A stretch of 64,000 nt of DNA from Cryoendolithus antarcticus (GCA_002077065.1 NAJO01000013.1:310001-374000), one strand, 5' to 3'; shown: positions 10,590 through 21,910, counted from the stretch's first letter. A program made the numbers and translations. Notes: generated by a model from the letters alone, not told the origin.

Positions 10590-13124
10590 ATGACGCGAAC
10601 TAACCCACATCAACCTCACAGTCGACACCTCGACGACGATGGCCATGACCACATTGGTTCGGGTGCTTCAACCCCGCCAACCGGCACTGCTACACCGCGA
10701 CCAGATTTGCACAACGACAAGCGCTTTCCTGGGATCATAAATCATTACTTTGGCCAGGTACGCAAGCCCCTTCCTGTTGTTGTGCTCTATGCTGTGCACG
10801 CGCTTCCCTATCCCTTTGGCCGAATCGAGGGCACCGCTTCAATGGATGCTCCGTGCAACGCGCGAAATGAGCCGCGAACGCCACCTCCCACAGACAGAAT
10901 CGCTTTCGAGATCGCCAGAAGGCATTCAAAGTCCGGAACATGGCCCAGCCGAACACAAAAGATCACTTGCCGGTCCTGCAGCCGCGCCCTATTGACTCGC
11001 GTCGCAATACACATGTCCGGGGTTCTACAGCTGCAACGTATGGCCGCTTCGATCGCCCTGGCGATGCTGAAATGATCTCCGAGCTAGCACGCGCGAGAGT
11101 CTTTCCAACGCGGTCGCGGGGCTTTCCTGTTCAAGTAGACATGCTTCTGATCCACTCATATGAATAAGTACATTATGACACCGCGATGAGACGCTGACAA
11201 ACGATGTGAACAGAGCACACCCCCTCAGACACCTCGATCTGGTTCTCACGAGAGCAAGCGCGGCGAGAATGCCGCGCCTGCACCCGCAGCATCCACGCCG
11301 GCTAAGTCGACACGCTCTTCGGATTCGGGCTCCCAGCCCGACGTGCCCGTGCGGCAGCAAAAGGGTCAGCTAGAAATACACGTAGAGGAGGGTAGAGGAC
11401 TACGACCCAGCATCCAGCCTTACGTGGTCTGCGTCTTCCAGCAGAATGAGGATGTCTCCAGTGGACCCAAGGACGACGCGATGGACACAGCGGTGGATGA
11501 TGGCCAAAATGATGATGACAACCTTGCGAAAGGCGTCGCGATGCGGCGAATGGGAAGCGGATCTGGCACACCACTCGCGATTCCTGGCATGCGGAGTCGA
11601 CAAACCAGCTCGACGAACATTCAGCAGCTCAGGCGAGGTTCAATGAATCCAGCGCAAGTCACCGACCCGAAATGGCATCATGCTGCGACCTTCGATGTAG
11701 TTGGCGAACAGAACGAGATCGATGTCTCAGTGTATGAGAACTCCGTCAACGAGACGTTCATTGGCCATGTGCGGGTGCCGATCAATCTTGAAGCGTTTGA
11801 GCATCAGCATGAGGACTGGTACAAGCTGCAATCAATTGAGGGACAAGACACACGTGTCACAGGCGAGGTCCGTCTAAAGATCGCATTTCATACCACCGGA
11901 AAGAAGACATTCGGACCCGAAGACTTCGAGATCCTGAAGCTGATTGGGAAGGGCACATTCGGACAGGTCTTCCAGGTACGGAAGAAGGACACGAAACGGA
12001 TATATGCCATGAAGGTGCTATCAAAGAAAGTGATCGTACAGAAGAAGGAGATACAACACACCATTGGCGAGCGTAACATCCTTGTCCGGACAGCATCGAC
12101 AGAGTCGCCGTTCATCGTAGGACTGAAGTTCTCCTTCCAGACTGCTGCAGATCTGTACCTCGTCACGGACTACATGTCAGGCGGTGAGCTGTTCTGGCAC
12201 TTGCAGAAGGAGGGACGCTTCTTGGAGGACCGAGCGAAGTTCTACATTGCAGAGCTGATTCTTGCGCTGCGCCACCTGCATCAGTACGATATCGTCTACC
12301 GCGATTTGAAGCCCGAAAACATCCTTCTGGACGCCAACGGACACATCGCACTTTGCGACTTTGGATTGTCAAAGGCAAACTTAGCAAAGAATGACACGAC
12401 TAATACCTTCTGCGGCACCACGGAATACCTCGCCCCTGAAGTTCTTCTCGACGAGCAAGGCTACACCAAGATGGTCGACTTCTGGTCTCTTGGCGTGCTT
12501 GTCTTCGAGATGTGCTGTGGCTGGTCGCCCTTCTACGCCGAAGACACGCAACAAATGTATAAGAACATTGCCTTTGGCAAGGTTCGCTTCCCTCGCGATG
12601 CGCTCAGCAACGAGGGTCGCAACTTCGTCAAGGGTCTACTGAATCGCAACCCAGCTCACCGTCTCGGCGCTAAGAACGACGCAGAGGAGCTGATGGAGCA
12701 CGCTTTCTTCGCAGACGTCGACTGGGCTAAGCTGAGCAAGAAGAGCATCACGCCACCCTTCAAGCCTAAGTTGAAGGGCGAGCTGGACACGAGCAACTTC
12801 GACCCGGAATTCACCAACGCTCTCAACGGAGCAAATGCATCATCGCTCAATGCACGCGCTGCTGCTCTCGCTACTGGCGCGAACATTGACAGTACTCCAC
12901 TCAGCCCTACAATGCAGAACCAGTTCAAGGGCTTCACCTTTGTGGACGAAAGCACACTTGAGCAGCAGTATGTTGGACGAGACATCGATGCGAGAAGTCC
13001 ACAGGAGGACAAGCCTGGGCAGGGCTTCGACCAATCGAGAAATGGCGAGCGTATGACTGGCGTTGAGACTTCACAGGGCAGTGCAGACGGGGACTTCAAT
13101 CACGGGATGCTTGATGATATATGA
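10590..13124 (+). CDS. SCH9: AGC kinase Sch9/SchA type with C2 domain
   Basis: Serine/threonine kinase of the TORC1/nutrient branch controlling growth, ribosome production and stress entry. Modelled exons: 10590-10757, 10898-11134 and 11214-13124 (about 771 residues). Exon 1 carries GASTPPTGTATPRPDL and exon 3 starts STPPQTPRSGSHESKRGE, both typical Sch9 linker pieces. A C2 domain follows (from GQLEIHVEEGRGL to VRLKIAFHTTGKK), then the kinase at about residues 368-632: GKGTFGQVF loop, AMKVLSKK lysine, YRDLKPENILLD, DFGLSKA, activation loop TNTFCGTTEYLAPEV and VDFWSLGVLVFEM. The tail has a turn-motif candidate (STPLSPT) and the hydrophobic motif FKGFTFVDES, the expected TORC1-type site. The last exon is secure; exon 2 is the least certain, since its acceptor was chosen only to keep frame and an adjacent frame is also low-complexity open sequence. 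Confidence 0.9.
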
Positions 13125-13687
13125 TCATTGCGAACAACGAGACATGATCTGGTAGGGGTAGGCGCTTCGTGAGAGGGAGGACAGAGTAGGCGTGGCAACG
13201 CCACACCATCGAATCTCGGTGGTATTCGTTAGGTTCGGATGATTGGGAGCGTTACGCGGTACATGGAATGGCGTTTCTCTGGCGATGGCGTTTGCCTGAC
13301 AAAGCCCCTGGGAGGTCACGACAACGCAGCGTTGATTGTATGCTCGCATTGATAAGCTCGGTCAATGTAGATGTGCTTGTGCGCCTCAGGCCTTTCACGA
13401 AGGTGAATGTGCAGATGTCAACATCAGTAGGATCCAGGTTTCCCGGCTAATAAGACGAAGTGAAATGAAGATAGTAGATCAGATCATGAGTGAGTCACGC
13501 CCTGGCATGCGCCCCTACTTGTGTTTTCACAGCAAGACAGACACTCGCTTTCTCTGCTGGACGTTCTAGATGAGGGTCGTGCCTTCCTTCGTCAAGAACA
13601 GCAAGCTTGTCTCGTCCGGACCACGTCATTAAAACTAGACACACTCTGTTCAAGTTGCATACACCATGAAGCTATTCTGGATTGTAC
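13125..13687. other. Intergenic, 563 bases
   Basis: Between the kinase stop and the APH-fold gene, both on plus. Only short random frames are present. It should contain the kinase 3' UTR and the promoter of the next gene. Confidence 0.4.
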
Positions 13688-15103
13688 ATGGATCAATCAC
13701 CACATCACATGGCGTCCGGGTGCAACGATGGTCAGCTTACGAGCTCTGCCGATGGCCTCCCACGCAAGACAGTGCGCTGGCCCTATGGTGATATGTCACC
13801 TTCACCGACTATAAGCGACGACGAGGACGATGGCGCACCAGCTGACCCTGAAGATGAGGAAATCCCTGCCGCCGTTGGCGCACCCGATCTGTCGAAGGAG
13901 GAAACTCAAGAGGCAAACGAGAGTGAAGAATCAGGCGATACGCCACCGCTGGTTATCAATCTCGATGCACTGCAACACATCGCCGAGTACTACCTTCCCG
14001 GCGTCCACGGCGCATGTATCGACATGACAGAGCTGCAGAGTGGTAGTCACCACGGGGTCCGCGTACTTCACTTCGCGGATGGGTGGTCCTGCGTCGGCCG
14101 ATTTCTTCGAAAGGCGACACCGCTCAGCGTACTGGAGAGCGAGCTGGCGACTATCGACTACTTGTGGAAGCATACTACGATGCCGGTGCCGCAGACATAC
14201 TTTGTCAATCCGAATCCTAATCATGCCGTCGGTGCTGTGTTCACGCTGATCGAGCGGATGGAGGGCGTGCAGTTGGGTAGTATCTGGGTTGACCTGACTC
14301 TCGCACACAAGATTGAAGTCATTGAGCAGCTTGCAGATGTCATCGCTCAGCTCACCAGTCTGAAGTTTCACTTGGCCGGCTCACTGAACGCCCATGGCAC
14401 TTTAGGCCCACCGCTATGGCCCAGCAACCTCACAGATGTGCCTTGCGAAGCGCCCTTTGCCACTGCCGCAGACTTCATGATCTCATACCTGCAAGGTCAC
14501 GGTCCAGAAAGCAGCATGCACTTTCCCGGCATCGTGGACGATCTACACAGCTTCCTAGACATGGAAGCATCCAACCCAATCTACCACGCGCCATATCGCC
14601 TCATCCACAACGACTTCGACGACTACAACATGCTCTTCCTGCCTCCCACTGCTGAGCGCGGGCCTAAGCTCAGCGCAATCATAGACTGGGACTACGCTTA
14701 CACCGGTCCCCTATACTATCTTTGCGGGTACCCAATTATCATCCAAGACATTTACTGGTACACGGACCGTTACGCCGACAACCAGATTCTCCGCAAACGG
14801 CTTGTGCGGTGCATCGCCAATCACTTTCCTCAAGGCTCTGCAGATCGCGAGCACGTGAAGCGCAGTTTTCGAGAGAAGAACCAGAGGATGAACGACTTCA
14901 AGCACAAGTTCATGTACTGTAGATGGGTGCCAGAGAGTATGGAGGCAAGTATGACTAGGGCTTATGTCAATAGGGACAAGAGGAGTGAGTGGGAGGCGCA
15001 GACAGATCAGGCGTATGGTGGAGTGATGGATTGGGTGCCGGATTCGGAGGACGAAGGTGAAGGAGAAGACATTGGAATGGCTAACTCTGTTGCTCTTGAT
15101 TAA
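13688..15103 (+). CDS. Aminoglycoside phosphotransferase (APH)-fold protein
   Basis: Single-exon protein of 471 residues from ATG 13688 (MDQSPHHMASG); an ATG six codons upstream is absent, the frame opening with TTG. The C-lobe carries the Brenner-type catalytic loop LIHNDFDDYNMLFL (Asp as base, Asn for metal) and the metal-binding IIDWDYAYTGPLYYL, equivalent to the DFG-like Asp. The N-lobe includes CVGRFLRKATPLSVLESELA and the hinge FTLIERMEGVQLGSIW. Such kinase-fold proteins are common and expanded in Pezizomycotina; substrates are generally unknown and need not be antibiotics. Both termini are acidic: SDDEDDG near the start and PDSEDEGEGEDIG at the end. No signal peptide or membrane segment is visible. 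Confidence 0.85.
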   Translation: MDQSPHHMASGCNDGQLTSSADGLPRKTVRWPYGDMSPSPTISDDEDDGAPADPEDEEIPAAVGAPDLSKEETQEANESEESGDTPPLVINLDALQHIAEYYLPGVHGACIDMTELQSGSHHGVRVLHFADGWSCVGRFLRKATPLSVLESELATIDYLWKHTTMPVPQTYFVNPNPNHAVGAVFTLIERMEGVQLGSIWVDLTLAHKIEVIEQLADVIAQLTSLKFHLAGSLNAHGTLGPPLWPSNLTDVPCEAPFATAADFMISYLQGHGPESSMHFPGIVDDLHSFLDMEASNPIYHAPYRLIHNDFDDYNMLFLPPTAERGPKLSAIIDWDYAYTGPLYYLCGYPIIIQDIYWYTDRYADNQILRKRLVRCIANHFPQGSADREHVKRSFREKNQRMNDFKHKFMYCRWVPESMEASMTRAYVNRDKRSEWEAQTDQAYGGVMDWVPDSEDEGEGEDIGMANSVALD

Positions 15104-15360
15104 TCAGTCTGGCGTTGTAGCTTGAATGTTCAGAGTTCATGTGAGTCTAAGTCGATCACGCACAAGGTATCTCTCCTCCGCCATGTGTATTGTATCATTG
15201 AAATGTATCCGCAGCTGACTTCTCCAACCACAAAGGTCTCGCATTGCAGCTCGGGTTCCGGCCTTTTCACGTCCCTTGTCTCACGTCCCTTGAAGTGATT
15301 GCACGGTCTGCGCCAGATTTGACATCCAAACGTTCAGGTCTCTTCACTCCACCAACAACC

Positions 15361-15681
15361 TCACTTCCCACCGCCCCCAGCCTTCTTAGCACCCTCCGCT
15401 TCCCACTTCTCAATAGCATCCGCAACTTGCTTCTCACGCCTCACCTTCCTCTCCTTGGCCTCCTTGGCCTCCTTCGCAGCGGTGATCTCCACACACTTGA
15501 TACATTTGGTCCCCTTCAGCGGCTGAAACTCCTGTCCAGCATGGTTCGGCGAGTGGCAGAGCACGAAGTGAATGTCGCAGTAGCCTCTGGGTTTGGCGCG
15601 ACTGTTCATCTGTCCCTTGCAGATGGGGCAGTGGTGGACTCCATTGCCACCATGATCTTCTGTTGGCTGTGTCAGTACCGT
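15361..15681 (-). CDS. Small zinc-binding Cys-rich protein, 3' exon
   Basis: Minus-strand exon whose frame reads GGNGVHHCPICKGQM, then PRGYCDIHFVLCH and GTKCIKC, followed by a charged alanine/lysine helix (AAKEAKEAKERKVRREK) and a glycine tail, stop at 15361. The CPIC, YC-x2-HF-x2-CH and CIKC clusters suggest one or two zinc sites. The exon probably begins at the acceptor TGACACAG (about 15681), because the frame upstream meets a stop and the first Cys pair lies before the first in-frame ATG (15609). I could not find a first exon with a matching phase, so the start is unresolved. The composition resembles short zinc-finger/coiled-coil proteins of unknown function in Dothideomycetes. Confidence 0.55.
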   Translation of the reverse strand, partial: TVLTQPTEDHGGNGVHHCPICKGQMNSRAKPRGYCDIHFVLCHSPNHAGQEFQPLKGTKCIKCVEITAAKEAKEAKERKVRREKQVADAIEKWEAEGAKKAGGGGK

Positions 15682-15699
15682 TGAGTATCATTGCTGGCA

Positions 15700-16272
15700 G
15701 GTTGGGTAGTCGCAGGTCTACTCTTTGGCAGTGGCTTGGTATACTGGTTTGGCAGCATTGTAGGTCTATTCTCTTGGTCTGTAGAGCTGTATTCGTCCCA
15801 GGGTGGTCGCAGTGTTGCGCAAGACGATCGAGTGTCGAGTGTTGGACGAATACCAGCGCATGGCCATCAGTAGTCGTGCAAAAGCCCGCTATCACGGGCT
15901 GCCTTGTACAGTGAAGTGCCAGGAGCCAGCTCGAGCATGTGCTCATCTCTTTCGGCATCTTGGAGAAGTGAAGTCGACGAGACGCCAATCGATGGCAAGG
16001 CACGTCCGATTGTCGAAGAGCTGGTAAGATACACCAGCGTAGAACAGAGTGTAGAAGGTTGGTGCCACATATTGCGATGCAAGCCGGCAGAAATCAGATG
16101 CAAATCAACTCCAGATCCCGGACAGGCGGTGACTGACGCTCTATTCGCACAGGATGCGACTTGTCGCGGCGCTGCGCGTGGCACGCAGCTCGGTCGTCGC
16201 CCGTTGCCATTTCCATATCGCGCTCACTCGTGCAGCTATGCTATGCGGTGCTCGTTCCCATCCAGCTATGGA
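15700..16272. other. Unassigned interval, may hold first exon of the zinc protein
   Basis: Several overlapping frames of 60-190 codons occur on both strands but none reads like a conserved protein. The missing 5' exon of the small zinc protein should lie here on the minus strand. Confidence 0.3.
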
Positions 16273-17060
16273 TCAGCGCAACCAGTTAATAGTCACAACA
16301 CTTTCCACCTCCTGCGGCACCGCTCTTCTACGACATCGCTCACAAATTTCACAGCCGTAGCGTCCAGTACCTTCCAAATGGCCTCGTCCGGCAATCAGTC
16401 CATATGAGCGCCTGGCCTGAAACGCACTCGCTTCGAGACTCGCTGGCGCAGTAGGGTGTTGTAGACGACGAAGAGCCAGAGCCTGTGCGCCGTGGGTCGA
16501 CCAGAGTTGCATTGACGGCCGTTGGTTGTGGGCTGCCGGACGCGACGAGACGTCTGCGAGACTCTGGGCCACATAATAGCGCCAATCTGATATAGTGATG
16601 GGAACGCCAGTGACAGCCGCTTGCGGAAGATGGTCCCAGGATGCCGAGGCGTCGATGGCGCTGACGATCTGGGTGGTGACACAATTGCATGCTAGATGGC
16701 GATGGGCCATGACGGCGGCGCCTTCGGAAGCGAAATGTGCGAAGCGACAGGCGCGGCACATCGACGGTCCACGCTGCGATAGAGACACCAGAGCGCAAGG
16801 CGTAGAAGGCGCCGCGAAGCAGTCAAATGCGTGTAGAGCCTGGAAGCTAGAAAGTTCCGCCGAGATGTCGGGGAACAGGGTGAGAGGTGGTGAGGCCGGA
16901 TTGCTTCCGGGAACTTTCACCTCAACGGCGGTACTGATACTCAGAACACAGTCAGCAAAGCAATCCAGCTCACCAAGCCTAGAAGCAGTACTCACCACGC
17001 ACGCACACCCAGTCTTTGATGTTTTGCCAGCCGACGAGCAAGAACCTCAGGCGTGCAGAG
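16273..17060 (-). CDS. Possible Cys-containing hypothetical protein
   Basis: A minus-strand frame ends at 16273 and carries two Cys pairs, MCRACRFAHFASEG and GCEICERCRRRAV, the latter near the C-terminus. Its 5' part fits a spliced model: an upstream exon reading LCTPEVLARRLAKHQRLG (about 17060-17000), a textbook intron (GTGAGTACTG donor, GCTGAC branch, ATCAG acceptor), then TAVEVKVPGSNP, with phases matching through a split Cys codon. I found no ATG on this strand upstream as far as about 17400; the first ATG in the main frame gives MCRACRF. It may therefore be a real gene with an unseen first exon, a shorter protein, or a noncoding transcript. A plus-strand frame (16595-17080) overlaps it and looks less protein-like. 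Confidence 0.3.
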
Positions 17061-17243
17061 TGCGCCTGTCGGAGCGGTGAGCAAAGTCAGTATGACCCGG
17101 CGCCACCAGCGAAGACCCAGCGGAGGCTGGTGTGATAGAGGCGAGAGCAATGAGCGAAGCTAGCTCTGTCGTCGATGCTGCGTCGAGACACCGCCAAGGC
17201 TAGGAATGTGCTTGACTGCACGAATGGATGCGCTGGAAGAGGT

Positions 17244-17251
17244 GTATATAA
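17244..17251 (+). promoter_or_regulatory. TATATAAG box, no assigned gene
   Basis: A perfect TATATAAG occurs on the plus strand. No plus-strand coding frame follows before the RPT5 gene, which is on the minus strand. On the minus strand it reads TTATATAC ahead of a pyrimidine-rich stretch, so it may instead serve the doubtful gene at 16273-17060. Confidence 0.3.
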
Positions 17252-17632
17252 GAAGGAAATGTGACCGGAGGAATGTCGACCAGTAAACCAAAATGAGGAG
17301 AGTGATAGAGATGGGAGTATAGTTGGAATTGGAAGCAGAAGGAGTCTCGGTGCGAGTAGTGGTGTATATGTTTTGTGTTACGACGTCGTTGGATGGCTGT
17401 GAGCAATCAGCAGGAGTGTGGGACTAAGGGGTGCAACGCGGCAAGTCGCGCAATGGTGCATGCAAGAAGGCATACTGCATGGTGGCAAGCTGCTCGCACT
17501 CTGCAGCAAGAGTCCAGACTCCGGTGAAGAAGCAGACGAAGCGCAACGAGCATGTGCACTGTTGTAATCATACTGTATGTTATTACATCCGCCCGCATGA
17601 GGCATCGTCCCCGCAGCCAGAGCCAACACCGT

Positions 17633-19137
17633 CTATGCGTAAAAGTTGACCGTGTCCTGCCCCACAACATTAGTAACCGTTCCCTTATCTCCACGCAGTT
17701 AGCAAGACTCACCTTCTTCTTCGCCTGCACCTCACTAATTGCATCCACATAACTCTCATGCCCAATCTTGCTCTTCCCCGTCCTCAGCGCAATCATACCC
17801 GCCTCAACACACACAGCTTTCAACTGCGCCCCGCCAAACTCATCCGTACTCCTCGCCAACTCCGCCCAATTAACACCATCATCAACAGTCATCTTCCTCG
17901 AGTGGATCCGCATGATCTGCGCCCTGGCCTCCTCGTTAGGTAGCGGAAACTCGATCTTCCTGTCCAGTCGGCCGGAACGCAGCAGCGCAGGGTCCAGCAC
18001 GTCGACGCGGTTGGTGGCAGCGAGGACTTTGATCCGGTCGTCGGAGGCGAAGCCGTCGAGTTGGTTGAGGAGTTCCAGCATAGTGCGCTGGACTTCGCGG
18101 TCACCGGATTTGTCGCTGTCGAAGCGCTTCGTGCCGATTGCGTCTAACTCATCGATGAAGATGATTGAAGGTGCCTTTTCCTTTGCTAGAGCGAAGCAGT
18201 CGCGCACGAGCTTGGCGCCGTCACCGATGAACATTTGGACTAGTTGGGGGCCGGCGAGTTTGAGGAACGTGGCGTCTGTTTGGGCGGCGCAGGCGCGGGC
18301 GAGGAGGGTCTTGCCGGTTCCGGGAGGGCCGTACATGAGTGCGCCTGTATACTGTCAGTATGCTGTAAACGCGGGTAGGAGATAGACATTATCAGTACCC
18401 TTCGGCGCCTTAATCCCAATCTTCTTAAACCTCTCCGCCTCCTTCATCGGCCACACGATCGCCTCAACCAACTCCTCAATCTGTTTGTCCAGCCCACCGA
18501 CATCCGTGTACTTCTCCGTAGGCTTCTCATCGACCTCCATAGCCTTCACTCTGCTATCGTACTCCGCCGGCAGCGTGTCAAGAATGAGATACGAGTCTTT
18601 ATTCACTCCAATCAAATCGCCCGGCTTCAACTTGTCATGGTCCACCAAGCCTATCAGTGGCAAGAAGATGGTCTGCCGTGTGGACGTCTTGATCACCGCG
18701 CTCTTGCCCACTCTTGTAGCGTCGAGATCAATGTTCGCACCTTCCTCTGCCGCTTCTGCTTCGACATCCAGATCGAGAATCTCCACCACGTTGCCGACGA
18801 GGTAGGGTAATTGCCGGTTGTTGTCGATCTTGTCCACGTTGTCCTTGATCTTCTCGCCCATCGCCGTCTTCTCGTGGGTTAGTCGCTGGAACTCGGACTT
18901 CATTATGCGGGTGTCGTTCTCGAGCAGGCGGCGGCGGGAGTTGATGTCGCGGGTGTTTGAGTTGAGGATCTCCATGTCTATGGGATCTTCCTCGGGCTCG
19001 GGTTTGGCGTCTTTCTTGTCTGCATCGGTCATGTCGGCGTCGCCGCCTTCTGTGGGTTTCTTGGACGCATCGTCGTCCTTCTTGTCCTCCTTGTCTCCCT
19101 CACGCTCCAGATCGTCGAGGTCCTCGAGTGTGGACAT
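17633..19137 (-). CDS. RPT5: 26S proteasome regulatory ATPase Rpt5
   Basis: One of six AAA+ subunits of the 19S base that unfold substrates and open the 20S gate. Exons 19137-18399, 18344-17713 and 17656-17633 join in frame (464 residues). The N-terminal third is acidic, then coiled coil (about residues 55-105), then the OB domain. The AAA domain has Walker A GPPGTGKT (about 252-259), Walker [12 protein letters not shown] (about 307-316) and the arginine-finger segment [17 protein letters not shown]. The tiny third exon encodes DTVNFYA, whose final FYA is the HbYX gate-opening motif expected for Rpt5. Without that exon the gene would appear to run on to 17407 and lose the motif. Start context: ATG 19137, divergent from RSC7 by 302 bases. 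Confidence 0.96.
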
Positions 19138-19439
19138 GATTGATGTGTTGTGTCAGATGTTGTACGAGTCGTGTGGCGGACGACCTAATATACTTCAGTC
19201 AATGAGCTTGGTCTGGGCGCAGTCGTGTTTGGATTATGTTGTTTTGTGTAATTGGACGATGTATACTCTCAGTGATCGCATGTGTAGGCACAAGACGAGG
19301 CGTATGCAAGCTACAGCGTGCGGGACCAGTTCCGCCTCTTCCCCGGCGCTGGCAAATCTACGCGACTCAGTCGCGTCTCCCCAAGAACCTCACTTCACAC
19401 GCCCGCAGTGGAAAGTCACGTTACCCCGCTGCTGTCGCC
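19138..19439. promoter_or_regulatory. Shared divergent promoter RPT5 / RSC7
   Basis: This 302-base interval is the only space between two start codons facing away from each other. It contains a perfect 7+1+7 palindrome CGCGACTCAGTCGCG at 19361-19375 and, just before it, GCTGGCAAA (19348-19356), one mismatch from the yeast Rpn4/PACE element GGTGGCAAA. Whether either is functional is inference. Confidence 0.5.
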
Positions 19440-21169
19440 ATGCCGTTCAAGAAAGGCCACAAGGGCTTCTCCAAGAAGCGTGACTCGCTTGGAACTCCTA
19501 GTATGTGCTGCTGTATACATGCGTACTACCACAAGCAAGATCCGCTGACACGACACACCAGAACGAGAGTCTGCGATAGTATACGAAGATGACGAGGACA
19601 TGGTCGACGCCGACGGCGAAGGCGAGGAAGTAGCTGAAGGGGAAGAAGACCTCGACGAAGAACCCGGCACCCCCGCAGTAGGCGACAACGACGACGAAGA
19701 TGGCGAGCCCACAATCACCTCCATCCCTGGCCGCAAACCTCGAGGCGGGAAACGCTCACGAGGTGGCGCACGAGCGAGCATGCGCACCCCCGAGCCTGGC
19801 GATGATGAGTCCGAGTCTGGCACTCCATATCGACGGCGACCGAGAGGCCGAGGCGGCGCAGCAGCGGGACGAAGGAGTCTGCCTGCCCGTAGACGAGTGA
19901 CCCAGCCAGCTGCAGACCAGTACGTCATGGTCGATGGACAAAAGTTTGAAGTCCTCCACGACGACGCCCAGCTAGACTTCGACGCCGAGGGTGAAGAGAA
20001 AGTCGACGAATTCGGCCACCTCTCAGGAGACCGCGAATACCGCGTGCGGACCTTCAAGATCATAGGCCGCGGCGAGAGACTGTACATGCTGTCCACGGAG
20101 CCCGCGCGATGTTGTGGCTTCCGCGATAGCTATCTGTTCTTCAACAAGCATCCGAAATTGTTCAAAGTCCTACTTGGGGACGCGGAGAAGAAGGATCTTA
20201 TAGAACGGGACATCCTGCCCAACAGCTACAAAGGCCGTAATATAGGCGTTGTCACCGCGCGCTCAGTGTTCCGGGAATTTGGCGCTAAGATTGTAGTCGC
20301 GGGGAAGAAAGTCGTAGATGACTATAAAGTCTCCGAAGGCCGCGCGAATGGGGATGTCGAGGGCGAGCTGGCGGATCCGAATGACAGTCTCGTCAATGCT
20401 GGAGAAGGCACGGACTATAATCGCAATCGGTACGTTGCGTGGTTCGGCGCTAGTGACGTCTATAAGATCCAGCCTGCTGGGCCGCAGCCGGCTGGGAAGC
20501 CAGGCGTGCCTGGTGGCGGGAAGAGGAGGACGGGGATTACGGTGGGGAATTGGCAGTATATGCATGCTCGAGAGGCGGGGTACGTCTTGCTCTCCATCCC
20601 TCACTCATTCGGCTTGCTCGTGCTGATTATGATATTCTAGCCGTTTCAACTCTGCCGCCCTGGCCCTCCGCCGGAAAACGCACGAGGGCGTCTACGACAC
20701 GCACACGAACCTCATGTTTATGCCGTCGATCATGCAGCCGACGCACGTGCGCTGGGAGCAGGTCACCCCTCCCCCACCTGCTACCTCCACTCCACAACTC
20801 ACGCTCACGAACGGCACCTCCCACGCCTCCCCTCCACCTCCAAGCTCCTCGGATTCCCTGTTCCCACCAGTCCCCGCCGCTCTCTCCTCCTCCCACGCAG
20901 TCGTAGACACGCACTACACATCCCCTCCCATAACCTCTTTCTCCCCTTTCCCCTCCACTTCCTCCTTCGTCAACCCGCCCTTCAGCTCCAACAGCCCGAG
21001 CGATATACCCGACGAGCTTATCGCCGAGCTACCGGAGGAATGTAAGCAAGCGTTACTGGCTGTTAGGGCTGAGGAGAAGCAGTGGCAGGATAGCTGCGGG
21101 TGGGGCAGTGAAGGGGTGGGTGGCGCGAGGGGAAGGTTGAAGGTCGGGTTTGCTGGGTATCCTGTTTAG
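19440..21169 (+). CDS. RSC7: Chromatin remodelling subunit Rsc7/Swp82 family (Npl6)
   Basis: Subunit of the SWI/SNF-class RSC complex. Exons 19440-19500, 19562-20579 and 20641-21169 (535 residues); both introns have clear donors (GTATGT, GTACGT) and keep frame. The N-terminus PFKKGHKGFSKKRDS is basic, then a long acidic tract, an Arg/Gly-rich segment (RRRPRGRGGAAAGRR) and the conserved core: QYVMVDGQKFEVLHDD, REYRVRTFKI, RGERLYMLSTEPARCCGFRD, SYLFFNKHPKLFKV, DLIERDILPNSYKGRNIGVV and ARSVFREFGAKIVVAGKKV. The core continues with YVAWFGASDVYKIQ. After the second intron comes ALALRRKTHEGVYDTHTNL, then a Pro/Ser-rich region and a C-terminal helix (ELPEECKQALLAVRAEEKQW). The core order matches the family. 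Confidence 0.92.
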
Positions 21170-21910
21170 TATACGGGGTTACATGGGTGAGCCGGACTGG
21201 GTGTCGAGCCTTGACGGGGCGATTCGGGAGAGGTGAGAGTTCGGAGTTCAAGGAGAATTATTCCTATAGACGGTGCATCGGGGATCTGCACCACTAAGAT
21301 GGGCACAGGTCGGGCGACAGCTCAAAGGCTGGGGTTGAAAGGAAGCGTCTCTGGGCTCGTGGAGCAGCGGGTTGACGCGCATCAGTAACGCAATGTTATA
21401 TTGCTACATGTATCACTACAGATCTTTGCACCGCAATATAACCTGTGGTCACCCGCGGGCAAATTGCGGCGCGAGCTGCGTCGACGGCAAGATTGGTGTG
21501 CTATGCTACCGAGACATGGATCTTCCCTTGAGAAGCACTCATGCTCGTGTCGCGAGAGTGTCGTGGGTATAGTGTCCAGCCGTGTCCTGTAATCTGACAA
21601 CGTTTCGTCCTGCCTCGAGAGGTGGATCCACATGGAGTCCTGTACCAACGTAGAGAGCCCCCACTAGCCCTTGCGCACTCCTGTGCACCGGAAATCGCGT
21701 AGTAGCGGCCCACGATGACGTGCAAATCCACAGGTCCTTCTGTCTGTGGAAGCTTATAGTACCACGTTTGTACAATGTGTGTGGGAGGAGCCTTGAGTTG
21801 CTTGCACAAGTGCCGACCCTAAACGCGCTCGCAAATTGGTGTTCAGCGACATGGCACGGAGGTTTCCTGATCGCATCTCCTGTGCAAGTACTTCCGATGA
21901 CAGTACCGCA
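21170..21910. other. Intergenic, 741 bases, convergent 3' ends
   Basis: Between the RSC7 stop (plus) and the mL40 stop (minus). Open frames here are short and overlap each other on both strands without protein-like content. I see no RNA gene or repeat. Confidence 0.4.

Noticed and set aside
9501..13124. Idea that the 9501 gene and the Sch9 kinase form one gene
   Set aside because: The kinase's usual N-terminal segment (STPPTGTATPRPDL) starts right after its own ATG at 10590, and no in-phase join across 10277-10589 was found.
13688..15103. Antibiotic-resistance gene reading of the APH-fold protein
   Set aside because: The fold is widespread in fungi with unrelated substrates; nothing indicates aminoglycoside activity or transfer.
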